DNA of 64,000 bases from JABDJZ01 sp047619685 (GTDB taxonomy: Bacteria > Bacteroidota > Rhodothermia > Rhodothermales > UBA10348). The notes below the pieces were generated by a model. That model searched no databases. It saw only the letters and a list, made by a program, of their open reading frames with translations, and was not told the origin of the DNA. Position numbers and translations under genes: made by a program. The DNA is taken from NCBI GenBank assembly GCA_047619685.1, contig JBLHLC010000015.1, positions 1-64,000 of the forward strand, written 5' to 3'. Shown here piece after piece: positions 46,854 to 55,696 of this stretch; within the stretch, counting starts at the first letter, position 1, and each line of letters opens with the position of its first letter.

Positions 46854-47498
46854 TCAGGCAAACACCGAAAGCGCGATGAGCAACTGGGCGGCAAAATAGG
46901 TTGTCAGGATGAAATACCGGGCGGATCCGAACGCTCCCACGAACCGGTCGAATGCCAGTGCCGTGTCCGAAAGGACGAAAAGAACGGCCCCGACGGCACA
47001 AGCCACGGCCGACAACGAGCCTTCGGAAACCGCTACTCCGGTCGCAAGGGCTGCCATCACCGTCAGGGCGGCGCTGTAGATCAAGACTGGATAGCGCTCT
47101 GAGCGAAGGTCGGGCCACAGGAGTCTGGCGACAAAAACGAACGCAAGCGTGAAGGGCAGGAAAGGCAGGATGGGCACGTCTTCCAGCCGGCCGGCAAAGG
47201 CCGCGATGTACGCGATGTGCGCCAGCAGAAATGCACCGAGACCCGCCATGAACCGGTCCTTTGGAAGCATGAGGAAGACGTCCCCTACCATCGAAAGGAT
47301 CATGCCGGCCACGATGAGTTGCCGATAGGTCTCCGAGACTACCGGCCAGGCCAGCACAGCAATCAGCCCAATCGACACCATGGCGAGCGGCTTCGCCGCG
47401 TATGTCAGGCGTGTATATCCGGCGCTTTCAGCCCGCAGGAGCACAAATACGCTCGCCAGAGCGAATACGGTCAGGAGGATCGGAGTGGTAGGAGGCAT
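46854..47498 (-). CDS. YhhN-family lysoplasmalogenase-like membrane protein
   Basis: A 214-residue protein with about eight membrane spans. It has the YhhN/TMEM86 pattern AKPLAMVSIG, GMILSMVGDVFLMLP, GLGAFLLAHIAYIAAF and GAVLFVLSDTALAFDRF. Eukaryotic relatives hydrolyse the vinyl-ether bond of lysoplasmalogens; bacterial members are less studied. Its stop directly abuts the stop of the convergent isoaspartyl peptidase gene. Confidence 0.88.
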   Translation of the reverse strand: MPPTTPILLTVFALASVFVLLRAESAGYTRLTYAAKPLAMVSIGLIAVLAWPVVSETYRQLIVAGMILSMVGDVFLMLPKDRFMAGLGAFLLAHIAYIAAFAGRLEDVPILPFLPFTLAFVFVARLLWPDLRSERYPVLIYSAALTVMAALATGVAVSEGSLSAVACAVGAVLFVLSDTALAFDRFVGAFGSARYFILTTYFAAQLLIALSVFA

Positions 47499-47625
47499 GC
47501 TGTTCTCAACAGTCGTGACTTAGGCGGTGCCATTCCACCTGCGCGGGTTGTAGGCCGCACGGGCCCGGGATAGATTAAGGACAAGCAGATGGACGTCACC
47601 CACTTTCCCGGCCGCTGGATTCTCA

Positions 47626-49218
47626 ATGCTTCGCAGTCTGGTAACCGTCGGCCTCGTCATCATTGCTCTGGCCTCCGGTTGTACCGGCGTCTCTGAGGTC
47701 AGTATCCCGCCGGATAGGCCCGAAACCACGCCTCCTCTGCCGCTGGAGCCTCCTCCGTCCGCCATGCGAGAGTTCAGGGCCGCCTGGATAGCTACTGTGG
47801 CAAACATAGACTGGCCCACGGCGCGTGGCCTTTCGCCAGACAGTCAGCGCGCAGAACTGCGCGGACTGTTGGACCAGGCCAGCAGACTAGGATTGAACGC
47901 CGTGGTTTTCCAGGTCCGGCCGATGGCGGACGCTCTCTTTGAATCTGAACTGGAGCCGTGGTCCATTTACCTCAGCGGTGAGCAGGGGCGGGGCCCGGGG
48001 TACGATCCCCTGGAATACGCCATCCAGGAAGCCCACAAACGCGGGATCGAACTGCATGCGTGGTTCAACCCCTTCAGGGCGGGGCACCCGACCAACGAGG
48101 GAGCCTACGATTCCCTCCACGTCAGCGTGCGCCGACCGGACTGGGTAAAACCGTACGGAGCCCTGCTGTGGCTGGATCCGGGGATCCCGGAAGCCAGGGC
48201 CCACAGCATTGCCGTCATCCTGGACCTGGTGCGCCGATACGATGTGGATGGCGTGCACCTGGACGATTACTTCTATCCATACCCGGCTCTTGATGCCGAT
48301 GGAGGAGAGTTGCCGTTCCCTGATTCCGCGTCATGGGAGGCCAGCAGGTTCGGGGGGAGTCGCTCCGACTGGCGACGCGCGAATGTCAACCAGTTCGTGG
48401 AGGCGCTCTACGATTCCGTCAAGACGGTCCGACCGTCGGTCAAGGTTGGCATCAGTCCGTTTGGCATCTGGCGACCGGGTTATCCGGAGGGCATCGTCGG
48501 GTTTGATCAGTACGAGGGTTTGTTTGCGGATGCCAGGGAATGGCTTCGCCAGGGCTGGGTGGACTACCTCACGCCACAATTGTACTGGGCCGTGCAGAGC
48601 CCCGGTCAGCCATATGGGCCGCTTCTGGACTGGTGGATCGCCGAAAACAGGCTGCACAGACACATGTGGCCGGGCAACTATGCGAGCCGGTTGATCCTGG
48701 AGGGGAGCGCTCACTGGGAGGCCGATGAGTTGGTGCGGCAAGTCAGACACACGCGCCAGATCCCGGGCGCGACGGGAAATGTCCACTTCAGTATGAAGGC
48801 GTTGATGCCCGGAGTTGGGGCAGATGCAATGCTACTGGACTCTGTCTACACGGCACCCGCCCTTGTGCCTGCCACCACCTGGCTGGGTGGCGCGACGCCG
48901 GGCGTTCCGTCTGCGCATTGGGACGGCGATTCTTTGGTTATCGTCGCCGGCGCGGCGGCCGCGGAGCCAGCCGGGGCGGCGCTGGCGCCTGGAATGCGGG
49001 CCGGACTGCCGTACAGCACAGCATCCGGAGCGGCGTTCGTGTGGCACGTGCGGACATGGACGGAGGCCGGTTGGGCGGTACGGATCGTCCCTGGCTCACA
49101 GTCCCGGATTGTCTTTCCGAACTCAATGCCGTCATTCGTTGTGGTGTCCGCGGTGAGTCGACTGGGACTCGAGGGCCCACCGGCCTGGGTTATCGGCTCG
49201 GGGACCACCGTTGAATAG
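47626..49218 (+). CDS. Glycosyl-hydrolase-like 10 (GHL10) lipoprotein
   Basis: A 530-residue lipoprotein (lipobox ALASGC, Cys19) of the GHL10/DUF187 family, TIM-barrel enzymes proposed to act on peptidoglycan glycans. Family motifs are FRAAWIATVANIDWP, GLNAVVFQVRPMADALF, HAWFNPFRAGH, VDGVHLDDYFYPYP and WVDYLTPQLYW. The C-terminal ~120 residues are a beta-rich domain. It overlaps the next gene by eight bases, and an AmpG-like permease follows that one, so the three look like one cell-wall turnover operon. Confidence 0.9.
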   Translation: MLRSLVTVGLVIIALASGCTGVSEVSIPPDRPETTPPLPLEPPPSAMREFRAAWIATVANIDWPTARGLSPDSQRAELRGLLDQASRLGLNAVVFQVRPMADALFESELEPWSIYLSGEQGRGPGYDPLEYAIQEAHKRGIELHAWFNPFRAGHPTNEGAYDSLHVSVRRPDWVKPYGALLWLDPGIPEARAHSIAVILDLVRRYDVDGVHLDDYFYPYPALDADGGELPFPDSASWEASRFGGSRSDWRRANVNQFVEALYDSVKTVRPSVKVGISPFGIWRPGYPEGIVGFDQYEGLFADAREWLRQGWVDYLTPQLYWAVQSPGQPYGPLLDWWIAENRLHRHMWPGNYASRLILEGSAHWEADELVRQVRHTRQIPGATGNVHFSMKALMPGVGADAMLLDSVYTAPALVPATTWLGGATPGVPSAHWDGDSLVIVAGAAAAEPAGAALAPGMRAGLPYSTASGAAFVWHVRTWTEAGWAVRIVPGSQSRIVFPNSMPSFVVVSAVSRLGLEGPPAWVIGSGTTVE

Positions 49219-52200
49219 GATTGCCTGCCTTATAGCGCTGGTAGCGTTGCCGGTCTGGGCGGGTTGCTCGGGGGCGGGTGCACTCGTTGGCGAGCCCGAC
49301 GGGGGAAGGAATCCGGCCGCCGCCAACGGCACGGCCGCCGACGCCGGAGCTGCCACCGCCGCCACGACGAGCGCCCTGGCCACCGCGTTTCTCCGTGGCT
49401 GCAAAGCCGAAGCCTGCGGGTTCAGGCTCGATCCGGGTGTGAAGGTCGACACCGTCATCGTGAACCCTGATGGCAGCTATCAGATAGGCTTGAACGACGC
49501 CTTTGCTCAGGAGCCGAGCCGCGAGTCCGTTGTTTTGGAAGTCTACGATGGCTTGCGAAACGCCGTTGGTGCACCGATCTCGGTGATAACCAGCCTCGGG
49601 CAGCCCATCGAAGAACTCGTCCCGAACCACCTGCGCAAATCGCTGCCGCTCAATTTGGACAGGCGGCCAACGCGCCCGCCGTCTCCGGCCCCGATTGTTC
49701 AGTTCCCGGATGGCCCCGCGCCCCCGACCCGAGGCCTCTTCGGACGCCACGTGGCGCTCTGGGCCAGCCACGGCTGGTACTACGAACCCGCCCTGGATCG
49801 ATGGGAGTGGCAGCGGGCACGGTTGTTTACGACCGTCGAAGACGTACTCCCGACGTCGTTCGTACTGCCGTATCTGGCGCCGATGCTGGAGCGGGCAGGT
49901 GCTCATGTCTGGATGCCACGCGAACGCGATCCCCAGCCGGCGATGGTGGTCGTGGACAATGACGACCCCGGCGTGACCACCGGGGCCGCGTCCCAGCCGG
50001 CTGACGCTGACGCTGAGGCAGGCTCGGGCTCGGGCTCGTACGCAGAGACCTGCCCCTGGCAGGGCGGTGGAGCGGGCTTCGCCAGCGGCCGGTCGCCCTA
50101 CGGCCCCGACGACAGGCCGTGGGAGGCGGGAACGCACCGCTGGATCTCGGCGACTGAAGAACATTGCGGCGCAAGCTGGCATACCGAGCTCCCCGAGCCT
50201 GGCCGCTACGCGGTGTACGTCTCTCATGGGGCGCACGAACGTGCCACCAGAACGGCCGATTACACCATCAGGCATGCAGGAGGGAATTCGCGCATCCTGG
50301 TAGACCAGACCATGGGCGCGGGTACCTGGATTTATGCAGGCACGTACCAGTTTTCCGGCCCAGCCAAAGTCACCGTGTCCACCGCGGGTTCCGATGGCTC
50401 CGTGGTGTCCGCGGACGCCGTCCGGTTCGGGGGCGGCACCGGCGTGATAGCTCGCAACGGAAGAACCAGCGGCCGGCCGAGGTGGCTGGAAGGCGCCCGC
50501 TACGCGCTCCAGTTTGACGGGATGCCGGCCTCGCTGGTCTACAACGTTACCGATCAGCCCGAGGCGGATTACGTCGACGACTACCGGAATCGGGGCGAGT
50601 GGGTCAATTACCTGCGCGGGGCGCCGCTGGGTCCCAACAAGGATCCATCTCACCCCGGCCTGGGAATCCCGATAGACCTGTCCCTGGCTTTCCACACGGA
50701 TGCGGGCATCACTCCCGATCAGGGTAGTATCGGGACGCTCTCCATTTATTCCAGCCGGGGGTACGGGCCAGACGGAAAGGAGGCCCGCGTCTTCAATGAC
50801 GGGACGTCCAGGTTTGCGAACCGGGATCTGGCGGATCGGGTGCAGGCGCAGGTCGTGGCCGACATCCGGGCCCTCCACGATTCCACCTGGACGCGTCGTT
50901 CCCTCTGGGACCGGGATTACAGCGAAGCCTATCGGCCCAACGTACCGTCGATGCTTCTGGAACTGCTTTCGCATCAGAATTTTGCCGACATGCGATTGGG
51001 ACTCGACCCGCGCTTCCGCTTTGATGTCAGCCGGGCCATCTACAAGGCCATGCTCCGTTTCGTGGCGGCCCAGTACGGCGAGGAGGAACCCGTGGTGGCC
51101 CCGCTGGCTCCCCGCGGGCTCTTGGCGATGGGATCTGCGGTGGAGGGGACGGTTCTGCTTACCTGGGAAGGCGTTTCTGATCCCCTCGAGCCCACGGCCC
51201 GCCCGACATCGTTCCGGGTTTATGTCCGAAACGGAAGCGGAGGGTTCGACAATGGTACTACCGTCAGCGGGACGACTTTTTCTGCCCGTCTCGACTCGGT
51301 CTGGGCAGGATTCAAGGTCACCGCGGTAAACGAGGGCGGGGAGAGCGCGCCGTCAGAGGTTGTCGGGGCGTCCATCGGAGCCGGAAAGCGCGTCCTGGTG
51401 GTGAGCGCCTTCGATCGGATTGGCCCTCCGGCCGCCGTAGATATTGCACAGTGGCGAGGATTTCCGGAGTTCATGGATCACGGTGTGCCGGACGGGGTGG
51501 AGCTTTCCTACGTCGGGGCACAGCACGATTTGGATTCGAGATCGCCGTGGGTCGATGACGACGAACCCGGTCACGGCGCAAGCCACGCGGATCTGGAAAC
51601 GCGGACAGAAGTCGGTAACACCTTCGACTACGCCCCCGCCATCGGCCATGACTTTATGCAGTCCTTGCAGTTTGACACCGTCAGCGACGAGACGCTCGGG
51701 ACGGGCAGGGTGTCTCCAGACGCCTACGCGCTGGTGTATGTGCAACTGGGCGAGGAGCGTGCGTCGGTACCCGGACATCCCGACAGTCCGGAGTTCTTGC
51801 CGTTTCCAAAACGCGTGCAGCGCTGGCTGGCGGGGGCTCAGGAAACGGGCGTTCCGCTATTCATCTCCGGGTCCTACCCGACAGAGGAACTCTCGCGTGG
51901 GGGGGAGGACGATCAGCGCTTCGCAGAAACAGTGCTGGGTGCCCGCCACAGAAGCGATCGGGCCTCGCGCACGGGTGAGGTTGAAGGCATCCTGGGTGCC
52001 TTTGAGGGGCTCCGGATGGCATTCAACACCAGCCGGAGGTCGGATATCTACGAAGTCGAAAGCCCGGAGGCGCTGATTCCAGCTGGAAACGGGGGACACA
52101 CGGTCCTCCGGTACACGGAAAACAACATGAGCGCGGGCGTCCTCTCGGGGAGCGTCCTGACCCTGGGCTTTCCACTCGAAACCATCCGGGACCCCGCAAC

Positions 52201-52252
52201 GCGCCGGGCCCTGATTCAAGCCGCCCTGCGCGCACTAGGCATATCACCATGA
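49211..52252 (+). CDS. Amidase-like lipoprotein with golvesin domain (xanthan-lyase-annotated family)
   Basis: A 1,013-residue lipoprotein from a TTG (lipobox LPVWAGC). It shows an N-acetylmuramoyl-L-alanine amidase_3-like fold split by inserts: VALWASHGWYY is the first histidine site, LAFHTDAG the second, and MLLELLSHQNFADM the later glutamate region. A golvesin-like domain lies between (about 277-415, GRYAVYVSH, DQTMGAGTWIYAG), after an alanine/glycine/aspartate-rich linker. A fibronectin-like domain (about 637-720) and a large C-terminal domain follow. In Bacteroidota such proteins are usually labelled xanthan lyase, which is probably wrong; the ligand pattern suggests a peptidoglycan amidase. 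It overlaps the AmpG-like gene by four bases. Confidence 0.75.
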   Translation: MNRIACLIALVALPVWAGCSGAGALVGEPDGGRNPAAANGTAADAGAATAATTSALATAFLRGCKAEACGFRLDPGVKVDTVIVNPDGSYQIGLNDAFAQEPSRESVVLEVYDGLRNAVGAPISVITSLGQPIEELVPNHLRKSLPLNLDRRPTRPPSPAPIVQFPDGPAPPTRGLFGRHVALWASHGWYYEPALDRWEWQRARLFTTVEDVLPTSFVLPYLAPMLERAGAHVWMPRERDPQPAMVVVDNDDPGVTTGAASQPADADAEAGSGSGSYAETCPWQGGGAGFASGRSPYGPDDRPWEAGTHRWISATEEHCGASWHTELPEPGRYAVYVSHGAHERATRTADYTIRHAGGNSRILVDQTMGAGTWIYAGTYQFSGPAKVTVSTAGSDGSVVSADAVRFGGGTGVIARNGRTSGRPRWLEGARYALQFDGMPASLVYNVTDQPEADYVDDYRNRGEWVNYLRGAPLGPNKDPSHPGLGIPIDLSLAFHTDAGITPDQGSIGTLSIYSSRGYGPDGKEARVFNDGTSRFANRDLADRVQAQVVADIRALHDSTWTRRSLWDRDYSEAYRPNVPSMLLELLSHQNFADMRLGLDPRFRFDVSRAIYKAMLRFVAAQYGEEEPVVAPLAPRGLLAMGSAVEGTVLLTWEGVSDPLEPTARPTSFRVYVRNGSGGFDNGTTVSGTTFSARLDSVWAGFKVTAVNEGGESAPSEVVGASIGAGKRVLVVSAFDRIGPPAAVDIAQWRGFPEFMDHGVPDGVELSYVGAQHDLDSRSPWVDDDEPGHGASHADLETRTEVGNTFDYAPAIGHDFMQSLQFDTVSDETLGTGRVSPDAYALVYVQLGEERASVPGHPDSPEFLPFPKRVQRWLAGAQETGVPLFISGSYPTEELSRGGEDDQRFAETVLGARHRSDRASRTGEVEGILGAFEGLRMAFNTSRRSDIYEVESPEALIPAGNGGHTVLRYTENNMSAGVLSGSVLTLGFPLETIRDPATRRALIQAALRALGISP

Positions 52253-53559
52253 CCGACTCTACAACCGGGCCAGACGCCACAAAGACAAACTCCAGAAGCC
52301 CCTGGATGTGGATTCCGTCGCTCTACCTGGCGGAGGGGCTACCCTACGTGATTGTGATGACGGTTTCGGTCATCATGTACAAGAATCTGGATCTCAGCAA
52401 CACGGAGGTGGCCCTGTACACCAGCTGGCTCTACTTGCCGTGGATGATCAAGCCGCTCTGGAGTCCTTTCGTTGATCTGGTTCGCACCAAACGGTTCTGG
52501 GTGGTGTCCATGCAGCTTCTGATCGGTGCGGGGCTGGCCGGAGTCGCACTCACTCTGCCCACCGACAATTTTCTGCAGTATTCGCTGGCCTTCATGTGGC
52601 TGTTGGCGTTCTCCTCGGCAACACACGACATCGCTGCAGACGGCTTCTATATGATCGGGCTTTCGCAGCACGATCAGGCCTGGTTCGTCGGGATTCGATC
52701 CACGTTCTACCGGCTGGCGATGATCACCGGCCAGGGCCTTCTCGTCATGCTGGCCGGATACCTCGAAGTGTCCACCGGCGATGTCCCTTTGGCATGGTCC
52801 CTGGTCTTCTATCTGTTGGCAGCGGTGTTCGTGGGCTTTGCTGCCTGGCACTTCGTTGCGATGCCCAGACCCGCCGCCGACGCCCCAACCGGCCTGACGT
52901 CAGTGCGCGAGGTGTATTCGGGTTTTGTGGAGACTTTTGCTTCGTTCTTTCGCAAGCCGGGCATAGGCCTGATTCTGGCGTTCCTGCTGCTCTATCGTTT
53001 TGGGGAGGCGCAATTGGTCAAAATGGCCGCGCCTTTTCTCCTGGACGGAGCGGAGGTGGGTGGACTGGGGCTGTCGACCGGTGAGGTGGGTTTTGTGTAC
53101 GGGACCGTCGGGATTGCAGCGCTGACGCTGGGCGGAATTCTGGGAGGCTTGGCCGCGGCACGGAGCGGTCTAAAGGCCTGGCTGTGGCTTATGGTGGCCG
53201 CCATAAACCTCCCGAATGCGGTCTACATCATCCTGTCCTACACGCTGCCAGAGAGCTTTCTTGCGGTGAATGTGGCCGTGGCCATCGAACAGTTTGGCTA
53301 CGGATTCGGCTTTACGGCGTACATGCTCTACATGATTTACATAGCAGACGGTCCCCAGAAGACGGCCCATTTCGCCATCTGCACGGGGTTTATGGCGGCG
53401 GGGATGATGTTGCCCGGAATGGCCAGCGGATGGATCCAGGAGGCCGTCGGATACCAGTGGTTCTTCGTCTGGGTGCTCATCGCGACAATCCCGGGATTCA
53501 TTGTCGCCGGACTCATCCCCCTGGATGCCGGCTTCGGCCGGACGGAGCCGAAACCTTAG
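52249..53559 (+). CDS. AmpG-like MFS permease (muropeptide uptake)
   Basis: A 436-residue major facilitator with about twelve spans. WIPSLYLAEGLPYVIVMTVS, SWLYLPWMIKPLWSPFVD and SSATHDIAADGFYMIGL are AmpG-family blocks. AmpG imports anhydro-muropeptides released by wall turnover. The position, coupled after GHL10 and an amidase-like lipoprotein, supports that role: outer enzymes cut peptidoglycan and the permease recovers fragments. The native substrate is inferred, since Bacteroidota AmpG-like proteins are diverse. Its stop lies 25 bases from the convergent TonB receptor stop. Confidence 0.85.
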   Translation: MTDSTTGPDATKTNSRSPWMWIPSLYLAEGLPYVIVMTVSVIMYKNLDLSNTEVALYTSWLYLPWMIKPLWSPFVDLVRTKRFWVVSMQLLIGAGLAGVALTLPTDNFLQYSLAFMWLLAFSSATHDIAADGFYMIGLSQHDQAWFVGIRSTFYRLAMITGQGLLVMLAGYLEVSTGDVPLAWSLVFYLLAAVFVGFAAWHFVAMPRPAADAPTGLTSVREVYSGFVETFASFFRKPGIGLILAFLLLYRFGEAQLVKMAAPFLLDGAEVGGLGLSTGEVGFVYGTVGIAALTLGGILGGLAAARSGLKAWLWLMVAAINLPNAVYIILSYTLPESFLAVNVAVAIEQFGYGFGFTAYMLYMIYIADGPQKTAHFAICTGFMAAGMMLPGMASGWIQEAVGYQWFFVWVLIATIPGFIVAGLIPLDAGFGRTEPKP

Positions 53560-53584
53560 CGCTCTTTGGCGTCTGGTCCGGGAC

Positions 53585-55588
53585 TCAGAATACCACGCTG
53601 ACGCCGCCGCGAATGGCGCGTCCTGGCGCGCCCTCATAGAACCGGGAGCCACGTGCATTCGGGACAATCGAGGCTACGTATCCGGCGTCCAGCAGGTTGG
53701 AAACCTCCAGGAAGGGCAGGAGGGACGACCGTCCAACCTGCCGGGGCCGAGCCGCCAGCCGGAGATCGAGTGTCACAAACCCGTCCACCTCGGCGGTGTT
53801 GGCGTCATCGGCAAACTGACTTCCCGCCACCCGGGCGCGGATGGAACCGCTGATCAGCGCGTCCTGGTACGTGAGGAGCGCCGAGCCAAATGCCATCGGG
53901 ATGCCCGGAATGCGGCTTCCGTCCAGTTCGCCGGTCGCGAATTCGTACTGGTGGACCGACGCCGCGACCCCGAGGCCGACGTGTTCGTTGACGGGTGTCT
54001 CCAATGAGACCTCCAGCCCAATGTAGTCTACTTCACCGACGTTCCGGTAAAACGTACGGCCGGCGAACTCTTCCAGTTGATAGGGACTCAGGAAGTTGGT
54101 CAGGTGCTGTCGATATGCGACCAGTTCGGCCCGGCCAAGAGACCCGGAGGACCGGATGCCCGCCTCTATCCCGGTGACCCGCTGTGGATCCAGGTCGGGA
54201 TTGAATCCACCAAGCCCGTCCGGCCGGTTGACCAGTTCCGTCGTCGTCGGGATTTCGAAACTGGTAGCCCAGGAAGCGAAGAATTGATTGATCCCGCGCG
54301 AGTAGCTCACGCCCACGGAGGGGCTCAGTGCGCCGAATGACTCTCTCCCGGAGGCGTCTCCGTTTGAAAGCAGGTGGTCCTTCATGTCCACCGTGAGGCG
54401 GTCTGCCCGCACGCCTGCAGATACCGCGATCGCCCGCGTGGCTCTCACCTCGGTTATGACGGAAACGCCGAAGTCGCCGATGGTCTCGGTCTGGTCCAGG
54501 CTGATTGTCGCACCACGGCCGCCATCCGCGTTCTCTGTGTTGATCCGATCGTCCGTCTGGATCCGATAGTCGATTCCGACGCCTACTGACGCCTGCCCGA
54601 GATCCCGATGCCAGTCAGCCCGGCCGCCCCCTGCCAATCTCTGGACGCCGACCCACGCGAACGGAAGTGGGTTGTCCAGCGAACGCTGCACCCCAAACAA
54701 ACTTGCGGAGGCCAGGCCGTCCCAGAGAGAGCCCGTGTAGGCCACCGAGCCCTGAACCTGACTGGCGATCTTGCCGCTTCTGGTGCTCGTGTACCTGCTG
54801 TCCGCTGCCGCCGGGTCATCCTCCCATTGTGCCAGCGTCAGGGAGCCCGGAGACTCGGTATCCAACTGCGAGGCGTTAAGTGAGGCGCTCAAGATGCCGC
54901 CCGAGGCCAGGGCACGGGTACTCCGAATGCCGGCGCGAAGCATTTTCCCGGCCGAATAGTCCCTGTGTCCGGTGCGATCCAGAATGGATCCGTATCCCAG
55001 GGTGCGTTGCCGTCCAGAAACAACCTGGCCTTTCGCGATCAATTGCAGGCTGCCTTCGGAGCCCCCGAGAAAGCGGGCGGAAGAGCCGTTTTCATGGGGC
55101 AGTTCTCCGGATTCGATCACCAACACGCCTCCTGCCGCATTTCCCCAAAACCGGGATGCGGGGCCCCTGATCAGTTCTGCCCGGGCAATTGCGGCGGGTT
55201 CGATGGGGTCGAGCACGGCCTGGCCGTCGGGCATGGTCAAGAGCACGCCATCCAGCAGGACCGCGACGCTGCGGACTCCGAATCCCGCGCGGCTGCCGAG
55301 GCCTCGCACGACCAACCGCTCTCCCAGAGCGAAGTGTCCCCGATCCGCCAGCCACAGGCCGGGCATCTGGGTGAGCACGTTCTCAAGCGCCAAGGCGGGT
55401 TCGCTTGCCCTGATCTCCGCGGTTCTCCTGAGAACGGAGATCGAAACGGGCGAGGACTCCGGGGAGAAACTCCCACGAGTGGCCTCAACGCGTATGACGG
55501 GTAGCGTGACCCGGGACGAATCCTGGGCAGACGCAGGAGCGCAGATAATCAGCAGGGCCAGAAAGGCCAGGCGGGCGGGAGATGGCAA
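53585..55588 (-). CDS. TonB-dependent outer-membrane receptor
   Basis: A 667-residue receptor with a signal peptide (LAFLALLIICAPASAQ) after a TTG start. The plug domain follows (LPVIRVEATR, LENVLTQMPGLWL, LVVRGLGSRAGFGVRSVAVLLDGV, IARAELIRGPASRFWG) and then a 22-strand-type barrel ending in GGVSVVF. It lacks the SusC N-terminal carboxypeptidase-like domain, so it is of the iron, vitamin B12 or small-ligand class rather than the glycan class. No cognate transporter genes are adjacent, so the ligand is not known. Confidence 0.92.
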   Translation of the reverse strand: MPSPARLAFLALLIICAPASAQDSSRVTLPVIRVEATRGSFSPESSPVSISVLRRTAEIRASEPALALENVLTQMPGLWLADRGHFALGERLVVRGLGSRAGFGVRSVAVLLDGVLLTMPDGQAVLDPIEPAAIARAELIRGPASRFWGNAAGGVLVIESGELPHENGSSARFLGGSEGSLQLIAKGQVVSGRQRTLGYGSILDRTGHRDYSAGKMLRAGIRSTRALASGGILSASLNASQLDTESPGSLTLAQWEDDPAAADSRYTSTRSGKIASQVQGSVAYTGSLWDGLASASLFGVQRSLDNPLPFAWVGVQRLAGGGRADWHRDLGQASVGVGIDYRIQTDDRINTENADGGRGATISLDQTETIGDFGVSVITEVRATRAIAVSAGVRADRLTVDMKDHLLSNGDASGRESFGALSPSVGVSYSRGINQFFASWATSFEIPTTTELVNRPDGLGGFNPDLDPQRVTGIEAGIRSSGSLGRAELVAYRQHLTNFLSPYQLEEFAGRTFYRNVGEVDYIGLEVSLETPVNEHVGLGVAASVHQYEFATGELDGSRIPGIPMAFGSALLTYQDALISGSIRARVAGSQFADDANTAEVDGFVTLDLRLAARPRQVGRSSLLPFLEVSNLLDAGYVASIVPNARGSRFYEGAPGRAIRGGVSVVF

Positions 55589-55696
55589 AATGCGATAGGT
55601 CTGAGAGCGGAGGTCTGGCAGTCCCGGGTTGGGCTGCAGGGGTCTGGCTCCGGCAATATCGCCATCAGAAGTCTTCCGGTCAGCACGGGTGCGAGC

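Noticed and set aside
45797..46879. Second plus-strand frame of about 360 codons overlapping the isoaspartyl peptidase
   Set aside because: The other frame has the complete Ntn-hydrolase motifs; this one is arginine- and glycine-rich with no family match.
49990..50040. Short GCTGAC and GGCTCG repeats as a mobile or regulatory repeat
   Set aside because: They are in frame within the golvesin/amidase gene and encode a low-complexity linker (PADADAEAGSGSGS).
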